Assembly: GCF_000003815.2 (NCBI RefSeq)
Contig: NC_049994.1
Span: 14,524,319 to 14,588,318 of the forward strand
Direction: 5' to 3'
DNA from: Branchiostoma floridae
Lineage: Eukaryota > Chordata > Leptocardii > Amphioxiformes > Branchiostomatidae
DNA: 64,000 bases
A model generated the notes under the pieces. It saw only the letters and a list, made by a program, of their open reading frames with translations, was not told the DNA's origin and did not search any database. Below are positions 54,200 to 64,000 of this stretch, piece after piece (the first letter of the stretch is position 1; every line of letters starts with the position of its first letter). A program made the position numbers and the translations under genes.

Positions 54200-55730
54200 T
54201 AGGTTACTTTTGTATAAATTGTGGTCATTCCGAATGAAACTTGTGTTTTATCAATTACAAAAAGCAAGGAAAATGATAAAAACAGTGTTTGAGAGTGGAA
54301 TTACAACTTTAATCGGTTACAATCGTACTGATTTCGCCCCCTCCAAGATTAGCACATTTGGTATGGCACAGTCTCAGATTTGCGTAAGGTAGGGCGGGAA
54401 CAAATGAAATAATCAAATGTACGTATTCCGTTCATAAGACTAAAAATCTGACACCAACACCAAAAAAAAAAAAAAAAAAGACGACAAAATACAACTCGAT
54501 AGATAAAGTGACAAAATGAAAATGGACTACAACGCATCTGACATGGTCAAACTATTAAGGACAACTTACCCCGTTCGTTTCAAAGTGAAAAATAGAAATA
54601 GGAAAAAAAGTTTCAATTCAAGGACGAAGATTGTGAAAGAAGCAATTTGCTTTTGTTCTTCAAATGAACAACGATAACGATTAATGACAAGATTCTACTA
54701 AAGTAAAGGAAAAAGACTTCTTATTAGCCATTAATGATCGATCCTTAAGTTAAAAGGAGTTTTGGGATATTCAAAAAAATGTTTGAGCCCAGAGACTTTT
54801 AATTTCCGGCTGCCATCCGAATGATCCTGCTTAGTAGTTTGCCGGACACGGGCCTAATATACTTCCTCCAAGTTTGCATCTCTTGCACTTTGTGAACAGA
54901 AATTGTATAAGACTAGAACAACAAACATCATGCATATCACCAAGGAAAACGGAAAATTCAATTTTGTTATACTAAATAAAATACGTAGCAAAATCTACAG
55001 CGCATTTTTTAATTGGCAATGTTCAAACTCTTTAACATTAACGTTAATAATTCTCGAAGTTCTCGAGGGAAAAATCCGATAAACTTCACTTCAGTAGACT
55101 ACGTTATCAGTAAGTCCGGCTGTCCATTTTTCTGTCACAAGAATTAGAATCTTTTGAAGAGTCTTGAACTGTTAATGTTAAGTTATAAGTTAAGCGATAT
55201 CTTATCTTAATTGCGTCCGCTCTGTTAAAATGAGATATGACGTCCGAGTCTGACATGTTAGGTCATATCAATCATAATGACATTTTCTAAAAGCAAAAAA
55301 AAAAAGGCATTGGCATTAGATTTAGATCTTAAAACAGAATAAAGGAGTAGAAATTAAATGGAATAAAAACAAAAGCAAAACTTGACTATTGTATTGAACG
55401 TCGCTAAACCGACCAGGCGACAATAATCCATTTTCTTCTTGTCATAAAAAGTACACCACCCTGTCCACCCCCGCGCAAAAACGTCTTTGCTACGGTCCAA
55501 TTAAAGCTCTGGCCGATTTTCTTTCTAACTCAATAATCCATACGCGTAATGACTTCGCTTTATTTTTATCTACAGTATTTGAAGCTGTCAAACAAAAGAT
55601 GTAGAACCTTTAATTAATTTCTATATTGTTAATGATATGGTGTTTTGCAGAATGTTTCTTTGACACAGTTATGTAAGGTAAACTGCCGGTGAACTACTTT
55701 CTTGGTGGTTGTTTAGTCGGAGGGATACCG
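54200..55730. other. Intergenic spacer between TRPM2 and KMT2C/D-like gene
   Basis: AT-rich and without a recognisable exon or RNA gene. Presumably holds the divergent upstream regions of both genes. Confidence 0.45.
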
Positions 55731-55880
55731 TGCGTTCGTAGAACCAATATGGCCGCCATCTTGTTGTAATAACTACCGATTGTGGTGAATTTTGCAGAAA
55801 AATTCTCCAAAACGGCTGGATACATCAAGATTTTGAATCCCGTACCAGCCAGGAAAGAATATGAAGGATCCATATATTAC
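55731..55880 (+). promoter_or_regulatory. Presumed promoter and exon 1 of the KMT2C/D-like gene
   Basis: ATATGGCCGCCATCTTG (55748-55764) contains a YY1-type motif on both strands; its ATG gives only a six-codon frame. The exon would end ATATTACG|GTAAGTG at 55880. CpG density rises from here to about 56900, as at housekeeping promoters. Joining to 62774 is inferred; the short frame from ATG 55862 ends in phase 0, whereas 62774 needs phase 2, so another exon must exist or this one is untranslated. Confidence 0.35.
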
Positions 55881-57740
55881 GGTAAGTGCCATGTACACGG
55901 GGTTCTGAGCTCATCATAGTGGAGAAACTATGGGGGTGCCGAGGTAGGAGGCGGGGAGAGGATCGAAGCCTGGACGATTAAATTCATCCTCGCAGAGCGC
56001 TAGCTAATTTCGTATCTTCCTCCTCGATTTCTATCCATAGATTCCTCCATATTATCATGGGAGTTCCTCGAAGCTATGGCAATGAGGTTTTTGATCTAAT
56101 AGCGGCGGGAAAGCGGCACATAACGGGATTTTGCCGGGTCCGCTTAGATCAACCTTGGAGAGTTGATGTGTAAACGATATAGGCTCTGCTACGCTACGAC
56201 CATGGAGGGCTAGCGTTCCCCGATTATACCTGCAACCATTCATTCCATGCTCGCGATCTCTGCAGAAGAAACCACTGCTTTCCTCGCCAACCAAAAGTGC
56301 TGTTTATATTAGGCAAAAGAAGCTAGGTTTGATAGATCTTGCATATATTATTGGAGGTAGACTGGGGTGCAATGTTTTTAAACGTTGGTGGGGTACGCTA
56401 TCCCACCTCCCCATTAGCGCCATCACAAAACGCCGCTAATTCGGACGGCCCTCTTGCAAACGTACTCTTTTCTCCGGCTTCCACCGGCCCAATATTGGTC
56501 ACATTTCGTTCAGTTTAGGTCAGATTATGTCGAGGAGATGTTAAGGTTTCTAATATTGCCAGTGTGGTTGGTTGTAGAGTCTACGTTTAAGACTCTCGCG
56601 GGTACGAAATTATGTCGGACGACTTTATGGAAATGTCCAGTCGGCCGGCCCGGGAACTAGGTGGTGCGGGAGGTCGCAAGGTCCCGCAATTCCACCACCT
56701 TTTGTTTCCCGCGTCCTTGGGCCAAGAACCGAGAACTAAAGAACTAACCCGCTTGTCAGACCAGCAAAACCTCACCCAGAATCTCACAGCAAAAGATCCT
56801 CGCCCGTACGGTACGGAATGTCTGATTTTTGAGCTGGGACAATGAAGTGAAAATTTATGGCTAGAGTGAGGGACGACGGGTCGCATGTTGCGACCAAATA
56901 AAGATAAACCCTCTCACTCTCATCGAAGTATAAACCTTGTTCCCAGCGTTTCTTTCTGTTTATCCAGTTCCGTTGGACTTGATATATGTATAAAGGTCTT
57001 TACGTTACCTGCTGAAAGTGTAGTTTCCAGTCATAAGTTTGAGGTCATTGCCCCTTTGTCCAGTGCCCATACTGCACCTTTGCTAGTTCTATTTCCTGAT
57101 ATGGTAAGGCAGTGTCCACAATGAGAAACTATAGTCTAGTTAAGGAGGGGGTTTCACACATCTTTATCATAGGTTGTAGAGACAAGACTATATTTGCATG
57201 AACGTATGTGTAATAGTAATTGTGCTAGCAAAATATTTATTACTCAGTCAGAATTATGTAACACATTGATATAACTGTGCAGGTAGAATTTTGATCCGTG
57301 CAGGTATTTTTGACATCTACCTGCACTGGTCCATGTGCTGGGAATATACAGGTTAGTGCAGCTAACTGGCAGGTAACATTGGAGCTGTGCTGGTATTTCT
57401 GATCTCTACCTGCACCTAACCTGTACTGGTCCATGCACTGTGTATGTGTAGGTTATTTCTTGGTTAATTAGTGCAGATAATATTGGAGCTGTGCAGGTAT
57501 TTCTGATATCTACCTGCACCTAACCTGCATATGGCCATGTACTCGGTATATACAGCTTAGTGCAGGTAAAATTGGAGCTGTGCAGGTATTCCTGATGTCT
57601 ACTGCACCAAACCTGCGCTGGTCCATGTACTGGGTTGAATGTCACTCACCTGCACCCCTGTAGGTATGCAGAAAAGGGTATTTTGAGTCCTGGTCCTGAT
57701 ACTTGAAGGTGGGTCATTATATACCTGCGTCATTGTAAAA
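55881..57740 (+). other. CpG-rich intron start, then CTGCAC-type repeat
   Basis: 55881-56900 is CpG-rich with no proven exon. 57230-57690 is built from repeated phrases such as TACCTGCACCTAACCTGCA, TGGTCCATGTACTGG and GGAGCTGTGCAGGTATTTCTG, a relative of the element at 61829-62145. Confidence 0.5.
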
Positions 57741-57762
57741 AAGATAATAATAGACTGAAGGT

Positions 57763-59694
57763 CTCCAAGAGAAAAGGCTACAGCACTGAACGACTACTTC
57801 GTACAACAAACCAACCTACCTGGCAGAGATGACTCTCCCCCTACTTTTCGCCCACCTGTCGCTCCCGAGACACTCCTGGAATCACTACATGTAACAGTGG
57901 AGGAAGTACGTCAACAACTCCTCACGCTTAAAGTTGGGAAGTCTTGTGGCCCAGACGACATTACACCAAACCTCCTACGGCGTGTGGCTGACCCTATTTC
58001 GGCACCTCTGACCAAACTGTTTAATATGTCGCTGTCCCGCGGCCAAGTGCCCTCCATGTGGAAAGACGCAAACGTCACGCCAATCCACAAAGGTGGCAGT
58101 CGCCATGTTCCCAACAACTACAGGCCAATATCCCTTCTGAATATCATCCCCAAAGTCCTGGAAAATCTCGTAAACAAACGCCTGGCGGAGCACATCTACC
58201 CACTGCTGACTCGACACCAAAGTGGCTTTCGCTCGAAAGACAACACAACTCTCCAGCTACTCCGTCTGGTGGACGAGTGGACCAAAGCCATGGACAAAGG
58301 AGAGGTGGTCGGAGTCGCATTTTTGGACCTACGCAAGGCCTTCGATAAGGTTTGGCATAAGGGCCTCCTAGCCAAACTTGAAGGGTACGGAATTCGAGGG
58401 CCCTTACTTGAGTGGTTTGGAAGCTACCTCACAGACAGACGTCAGCGAGTTGTTGTTAATGGTGCGACCTCCGACTGGAAGACCCCCCTTGCTGGCGTCC
58501 CACAGGGCTCTGTCCTTGGGCCTACACTTTTCATCTTATACATAAACGATCTACCCTACAGATGTACTGCATGTGAAGCGAACTTGTTCGCAGATGACAC
58601 TTCAGTCTCAACAGCCCACCGCTCCATCTCCATCGTCACAGACTCACTGAACAAGGATTTGGCCACTGTATCCGACTGGCTCCTATGCTGGAAACTCGAG
58701 GCCAACAGAGACAAGTGTAAGGTCATGTACCTCACTTCCCGCCCCCTCCCACGTACGATCCCACCAGTCATCCTGGCCGGCACCACACTACAGATTGTCT
58801 ATAGCTTCAAACACCTAGGCGTGACCATGACTCACAAACTCACCTGGTCCCTCCATGTTGAAGCTACAACAAACAAGGCCAGACGTACAGCCGGCATGCT
58901 CTGCTGTCTACGGAAGAAAATCCCCAAGACCACACTTCTACAGTTGTACAAGACCTTGACTAGACCGGTACTGGAATACGCAGACATCGTTTGGTCCGGT
59001 CTCACTAAACGGGACGAAAAACTCATCGAATCTGTTCAGTACCGGGTCGCCAGAGTGATTAGTGGACTCCACGGCTTTCCTTACCCTTCCTATCGTACCG
59101 TCTACGCCCACCTTGGTCTTCCATCGCTCATCTTCCGTCGCAAATTCCACTCTCTGACTGCCCTCTACAAACTGACGAATGGACACTGCCCACCCCACCT
59201 TTGCAATCTCCTACCCAGTACCAGGTCATCAGCCATTCAATCTAGATACCCTCTTAGAAACGGAAACAACCTGACAATACCAATTCCCAAAAGTGCACGT
59301 ACCCAGAAAACCTTCTTCCACAGAGCCACCCAGTTGTGGAACATTCTCCCACTTGAAACTCAGACAGCTCGCTCATTGTCCACCTTCAAGGCCAAAGCCT
59401 GGCTCTCTCTTGGAGACCCATTCTCCGTTAACTAACATTTATGACACCATGCTATGTGATTTCCTATGTGTACATATTGTACATGATGTATATATATATA
59501 TACGATGCACATTTGTAAATTTGTAACCATTTTGCTATGTCAATGATAGTGCTTTTATATTGACAATGTTTACTACAATGATTTTATATGTAACATGCAT
59601 TGTTCTTTCCCAGGGCTAGCCCTTGGCAATAGCCTATGGCTAGTTGGGCAGCCCTGGCTGTCTGTAAACAGCCGAATGAATAAATAAATAAATA
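57763..59694 (+). mobile_element. 5'-truncated non-LTR retrotransposon with TSD
   Basis: Flanked by a 17-bp target duplication AATAATAGACTGAAGGT (57746-57762 and 59695-59711; the AATA part overlaps the tail). The 3' end is an (AATA/AAAT)n tail at 59676-59700. The reading frame is open from the truncation point to the RT stop, so the insertion is recent. Clade probably CR1/L2/Crack-like, judged from the microsatellite tail. Confidence 0.88.
57765..59435 (+). CDS. Reverse transcriptase of the LINE at 57763-59694
   Basis: Open without a break for 556 codons to TAA at 59433-59435; the first internal Met is at 57897. RT motifs: KSCGPDDITPNLL, NYRPISLLNIIPKVLE, HQSGFRSKDNTTLQLL, AFLDLRKAFDKVWH (motif A), GVPQGSVLGPTLF (motif B), LFADDTS (catalytic FADD box), and FKHLGVTM. 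It ends with the usual C-terminal WNILPLET-type region. Endonuclease domain and ORF1 are missing through 5' truncation, so it is not autonomous. Confidence 0.9.
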   Translation, partial: PREKATALNDYFVQQTNLPGRDDSPPTFRPPVAPETLLESLHVTVEEVRQQLLTLKVGKSCGPDDITPNLLRRVADPISAPLTKLFNMSLSRGQVPSMWKDANVTPIHKGGSRHVPNNYRPISLLNIIPKVLENLVNKRLAEHIYPLLTRHQSGFRSKDNTTLQLLRLVDEWTKAMDKGEVVGVAFLDLRKAFDKVWHKGLLAKLEGYGIRGPLLEWFGSYLTDRRQRVVVNGATSDWKTPLAGVPQGSVLGPTLFILYINDLPYRCTACEANLFADDTSVSTAHRSISIVTDSLNKDLATVSDWLLCWKLEANRDKCKVMYLTSRPLPRTIPPVILAGTTLQIVYSFKHLGVTMTHKLTWSLHVEATTNKARRTAGMLCCLRKKIPKTTLLQLYKTLTRPVLEYADIVWSGLTKRDEKLIESVQYRVARVISGLHGFPYPSYRTVYAHLGLPSLIFRRKFHSLTALYKLTNGHCPPHLCNLLPSTRSSAIQSRYPLRNGNNLTIPIPKSARTQKTFFHRATQLWNILPLETQTARSLSTFKAKAWLSLGDPFSVN

Positions 59695-59711
59695 AATAAT
59701 AGACTGAAGGT

Positions 59712-61828
59712 GCACCTGTGCTCAGGTGAATCCCCATGAGTATTGCATTTCTATAATTTGCCCATTAAAAGCATTCACGTGAAGCCAGTCATTATGTATA
59801 ACAAAGTGACACAATCTTTTTGATTCATTTCACATGAACATTTGGAATTTTTAGTCTAGAATCTAGATCTACTGATCTTGGAAAATAGAAACATTGCTTC
59901 CATTTTTTTACGAAATGACACACTAATAGTAATTGTCCAGTTAGGTTTAAAAGTGTTACACTTTTTCCATCATTCATATCATTTCCGTTTTCTCAACGTA
60001 CATTTTCCACGTAGTATATAGATGAATGATATCAGTATTTTCTGGTCAAGAATAGTAAGATCATCTGTATCCTTTTTCTGAACTGGTTCAGGCACATTTC
60101 AAGGCATAAATGATGTAAAGAATGGAAATCCGACAATGGCCCATACCTTTCATTTTCAATACTTTTCTCTGGATTTCTTGAAATTGTATTTGTATTGTAA
60201 CATGGCATGTAACATGGCATGAAAATGTCTTATTCATAATCAGTTAATTGTCCCTGCTCCTATTATGTTTTTTGCTCAGAAGGATATTGAACTTTGAACA
60301 TACCTAAAGAGTGAGTGAATGCTCCCTGGTACAAAAATGTGAATTATTTGTGTTTGGGGCTATAGTAACTAACAGTTCTAGATTTGCATTTCTAATGTAT
60401 TTCTTGCAATAAGTATTGACTATTGAAAGTATTTCTTGTTGTAAATGTTGGTAATGGTATGATGCATGCTGGCTATGTTAAGTTTATGTGAATGTTAACC
60501 AAAATTTCGAATCACATGTATGTCATATCATTGTATAGAAAGATACGTTTCTTCCTGCATTACTAAGACACACGAAGCACTGTTCGTTGGGCAAATCTTC
60601 TGTGTCTTTGTTACCCCCACTATTTCATTCAAATTAAGTATTTACACAGGTGATTAAGTGTGTTATTGCTTCTTTGATAGTTGGTAATGCGTTGACCAAT
60701 GGATCTACCTGTGTGTTTTGGTAGTGTCAGAGTCATTGGCACACAGTCCAACTGTTTCCCCCCTTGCCAGCAATTTGGTCTAGCCTTTGGCACTTGGCCA
60801 ATGTTTCTAATAACTCTGCATGAGAGCTTTTCTCCCTACACTGTTGTATAGGCTTTAAAAAAAGGCTAACTCAAAACCATAGAAAGAGACTTTGATGGAA
60901 AGAAACTTTGGGTTTGATCCGTATATTTAAGCAAATACAAAATGTTTTTGCAGCTGTGTGTGTAATAAAGAATCGAAGAATCCTGGTAACAATGTGGTTG
61001 GTATTGTTGATATTTAGGACGTATGGTCGGGTGAGCTTATTTTTTCTTGTGTTGCTTCATTAATTTTTTATGTATAGAATTCCAGCAAAGAAGGTATGGC
61101 CGATCTGAAAAACTCAGGATGTGGTTTTGGATGGGAATTACAAAACAACATCATAGGCAGGAAGTTTATTGTATGCCCAATGCAATCTCCCCTATCAGCT
61201 GACAAGAGTGGAATAGTCCTTATCAATCAAATCACCTGTTAAAGGTCACTCGACCATATTTAGGCATCCAGGGCAGGAACCTGATTGGTCAGGACTGACC
61301 CTGTGTCATCATCTATTGTGTCTTGGAAGATCAGAGGATCATTCCATTAGCTCAGGCGGGGAGGTGGAAAAAACATTTTCCCGTGCTAGTGCAGTGCTGT
61401 CTTCCTTGTGAAGCTTGTACGCATGTATAAGTTATGCTTCTATGTGTTACTGTTATAGTATTACAGTATTGTTACAAATAAAAGGTTTTGTGATATATAG
61501 GCTGTGTGTTTTATTTACAAGGTTTTGTACAGTGGCTACACGGTGAGAATCAAGAATACTAAAAGTCTCAATACCATCTTAAAACATGTTACACATCATG
61601 GGCCCTTAAAATAACAGTGATTACATAAAGCTTTGACTATTTTTGCACAAGTCCTGCAGGTAAGATGCAGGTAGACTTCAATAAAGCTTATTTTTGGCCC
61701 CTAGCTAAGTTCAGTTATATACAATTCTAACACATATAGTTTGCTAACGTCTTGTATGTAGACTGTGGCTTTACTTCCTATTTGTAGGACTGCAAGACTT
61801 TCCACTAGTTTCCAGTAGGGTATATGAC
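59712..61828 (+). other. Intron-like spacer, nothing recognised
   Basis: AT-rich sequence with no exon, RNA gene or strong repeat that I can support. It lies between the retrotransposon and the first proven exon of the KMT2C/D-like gene. Confidence 0.4.
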
Positions 61829-62145
61829 CAGGGCTCAAAATACTTCTTTCTGCATACCTGAACATTGAAAATTACCTGCACCAGACAAATTTTACCTGCA
61901 CCACTCTGAACTTAAGAATTATGAATCATACTAAAATTGTTCAGGAACCATGCATTGCTATTTTTTCTTTCATACTTTATCAATGCAGCTAATTACAATC
62001 CATACACACCTACATCAAAGGACATTTATGCATAAAATCCAGTACATGGATCAGTGCAGGTTATGTGGTAGACACCAGAAATACCTGCACAGCTTTAATT
62101 TTACCTGCACTAACCTGCATATGCATGTGGTATTTCGAGCCCTGA
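61829..62145. mobile_element. GGGCTCAAAAT-type element
   Basis: Starts CAGGGCTCAAAATAC and ends GTATTTCGAGCCCTG (inverted), with TTACCTGCACCA and CATATGCATGTGG inside. Same family as 38105-38451. 317 bp, non-coding. Confidence 0.7.
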
Positions 62146-62440
62146 GTCAGAATTCAGACTTGTGACTTCATGGCCTCTTTTGCTTACTTACACGACACAG
62201 CCAAGATTCAAACTCATGACTTCTTGGCCCTGTTACTTGCTGCAGGTAACAACTACAGGATTGACCCATCACATCTGAGGACCAGTGATAGCACCCCAGT
62301 AGATCATGGCTTTATTTCCTATCCAAAGGACTGTCCAGGTTCTCCCCAGAATTTTTTAGTATAGTGGAGGGGCTGGCAAAAATAACCTGCACCAACGCGC
62401 TGCACTTTCATGAAATGGTTCATTTGCAATGACAGAGGTG

Positions 62441-62540
62441 NNNNNNNNNNNNNNNNNNNNNNNNNNNNNNNNNNNNNNNNNNNNNNNNNNNNNNNNNNNN
62501 NNNNNNNNNNNNNNNNNNNNNNNNNNNNNNNNNNNNNNNN
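62441..62540. other. Assembly gap (100 N)
   Basis: Placeholder gap of unknown true size, about 230 bp before the first certain exon of the KMT2C/D-like gene; it could hide an upstream exon. Confidence 0.95.
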
Positions 62541-62773
62541 TTTCTAGAAATGTGAAAGTGTGTTTAAATGTTTTCATGTTACCACATCTGTGAAATCACG
62601 ATATCATTAATAACCATGAAATTGTGGAATGCTTAGTTTGCAGAAGCACTTATCATGCATTAGGTAATGCCTAATGGTATTTTGTTTTTATTTAGGACTA
62701 TTGGCATATGTTCCTGAATGCTTGGTTTACAGAAGCTCTTATTGTGCTGTAATGTTGTTTTGTTGTTATTTAG

Positions 62774-63070
62774 GACTAGTCGAGGCAGAGGTAGAGGCCG
62801 AGTTCCTGTGATCGATGATGATGATGACATGACCCCAGCACCAGCACCTGTACCCATACCAGTATCAGTACCTAACGTCCCTCCTGTCCAACCTGACTAC
62901 AAACCTCCCCTCACCATCAAATCAGAGGGAGAGCCGGTGGAAGTTAGAACAGCTACCGACCAGCAGTTTCTGCCTCAGACCGGTGCATCTGTAGATCTTC
63001 CAATGGATGCTGGTCCTCCCCCTGGGGAAAGCTTCATGACTTTTGGAGGTGGTGATGGTGAACCAATGGG
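62774..63070 (+). CDS. KMT2C: KMT2C/D-like gene, N-terminal exon with AT-hook-like motif
   Basis: The acceptor TTGTTATTTAG ends at 62773; the donor CCAATGGG|GTAAGG starts at 63071; phase 2 on both sides. It encodes TSRGRGRGRVPVIDDDDDM, an AT-hook-like basic patch followed by an acidic run, then a low-complexity Pro/Val segment and a polar, probably disordered stretch. The N-termini of vertebrate KMT2C (MLL3) have the same order: Arg/Gly patch, acidic run, then the first extended PHD region. Alone it would not be diagnostic; the next exon is. Confidence 0.7.
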
Positions 63071-63633
63071 GTAAGGACAGGAACTGATTTTTGTGTCTTT
63101 GATTTTTTGAAGTTGATTAAGTACTGAAAAGTTTATTGATTATGAAGAAAAATATGTCAGTTTTACTATCTCATTTGACTTCTTAACAATATTGCATCAT
63201 TAGACAACCTCATTCTTTTAATATGTCACTTGTAAAGAAGGAATTCTTGAAGTACTTGATATTGGCTACATGATTTGAAGCATGAAGTTAAGTCATATTT
63301 CTGCTTCTGGTAAGAAGAAAAAATGTGGTTAATCACTAGGTAACAGAATCAGAGAATTAATTCCTAGCAGATGTCTCAGTGATGTGACCATCCTCAGGGC
63401 AATACTTGATGATGAGCAGTAAAATTTCTCATATTATACTATAAACACAGTTATATTTGAGACCACATTCATCTTCTGAAGCAGTGACATCTAGCTGCAG
63501 TGCAAAGTAGAACAAGTCAGTATTGCCCCGAGGAAGGTGACAGGCGGGCACCGAAATGTCTGGCTGAGTACAAAGAACTTTATCCACTCATTTCTGCTGC
63601 CTAAGCCCCAACCAGTACGAATCTCCTCTGCAG

Positions 63634-63852
63634 GTCGGATATCCGGTGTGCTTTCTGTTGCTGCGGAGAGAGATCTCTCCTTGGGCAGGGGGACATGACC
63701 CGGTACGACCCCACCCCAGGGTTCAACCCCTTCAAGCGGAGGATAGACCGGTCCCAGCGCAGCTCCACGGAGTCCGCAGGGGATCAGAACGAGCGCAGCC
63801 CCAAACAGCACCTGACGTGGAGGAGACAGAGGGGACCTGGAAAGTCCTCCAG
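63634..63852 (+). CDS. KMT2C: KMT2C/D-like gene, start of the first extended PHD finger
   Basis: The acceptor TCTCCTCTGCAG ends at 63633; the donor TCCTCCAG|GTAAGG starts at 63853; phase 2 on both sides and in frame with 62774-63070. It encodes IRCAFCCCGERSLLGQGDMT, RYDPTPGFNPFKRR and NERSPKQH, which match the first zinc ligands (C-x2-C-x-CGE) and the following segment of the N-terminal ePHD of KMT2C/KMT2D. These are very large H3K4 mono-methyltransferases of enhancer COMPASS complexes; the rest, including SET, lies to the right of the window. Invertebrates usually have one gene for both vertebrate paralogues, so the symbol stands for the C/D group. Confidence 0.85.
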
Positions 63853-64000
63853 GTAAGGGGTGAATTCTCTGTCTCTTCACATCGTTACTTGTAAAACACA
63901 ATACAGGCATATACTATCCTCTTAAAGTATGAAACAATGGTGTACCACCCTCATCTAATTGCAAATCCAATCATCATCAGACTTCTTTTAGGAAATACAG

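Noticed and set aside
56612-56845. Acidic-start frame MSDDFMEMSSRPARELGG as first coding exon of the KMT2C/D-like gene
   Set aside because: No donor gives the phase 2 needed by the 62774 exon, and the rest of the frame looks non-coding. It remains possible only if another exon lies in the gap at 62441-62540.

Overview
This is animal (metazoan) nuclear DNA: multi-exon genes with GT-AG introns, MITEs, non-LTR retrotransposons, microsatellites and three assembly gaps (2662-2761, 29889-30097, 62441-62540). The gene content and repeat style suggest an invertebrate deuterostome, most probably a lancelet (Branchiostoma). The species is inferred, not proven.

Layout. (1) 1-5.7 kb: mostly intergenic. 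It holds a GC-rich minisatellite, a 5'-truncated CR1/L2-type reverse transcriptase on the minus strand, a hairpin plus 52-bp tandem repeat running into a gap, and one unrecognised minus-strand two-helix membrane-protein exon. (2) 5.7-23.1 kb, plus strand: a complete gene that I could join exon by exon with consistent splice phases (start ATG 7358, stop 23090-23092, about 1,422 aa). It encodes a GT4/GT1-fold glycosyltransferase domain, a helical module followed by a TRADD-N-like domain, a coiled coil, twelve DPGKE-type hexapeptides, a RIPK-like protein kinase, and three more copies of the helical module. This is the most unusual object in the window. (3) 25.8-54.1 kb, minus strand: a nearly complete TRPM2-type cation channel gene with a C-terminal NUDT9-like ADP-ribose domain. 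I placed 33 coding exons and one more must lie in or near the 29889-30097 gap. Its Nudix box keeps EFGEE but has Asn for the usual Arg, so it may be a channel-enzyme. The gene also carries several partial exon duplications, two of which are possible in-frame cassette exons and one a possible early-stop exon. (4) 55.7-64 kb, plus strand: the 5' part of a KMT2C/KMT2D (MLL3/4)-type histone methyltransferase gene. A recent 5'-truncated retrotransposon (57763-59694, with target-site duplication) sits inside its presumed first intron.

The glycosyltransferase-kinase gene and TRPM2 are convergent, with 2.7 kb between their stop codons. TRPM2 and KMT2C/D are divergent with about 1.6 kb between their presumed 5' ends. 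TRPM2 (ADP-ribose and oxidative-stress Ca2+ entry) and a RIPK/TRADD-N protein both belong to stress and death signalling in other animals, but nothing in the sequence shows that they act together.

Introns and spacers are rich in foldback elements. The largest is a 1,744-bp inverted repeat at 10320-12063 with near-identical arms and a 5-bp target duplication. A mariner deletion derivative (15542-16119) and several MITEs with clear terminal inverted repeats are also present.
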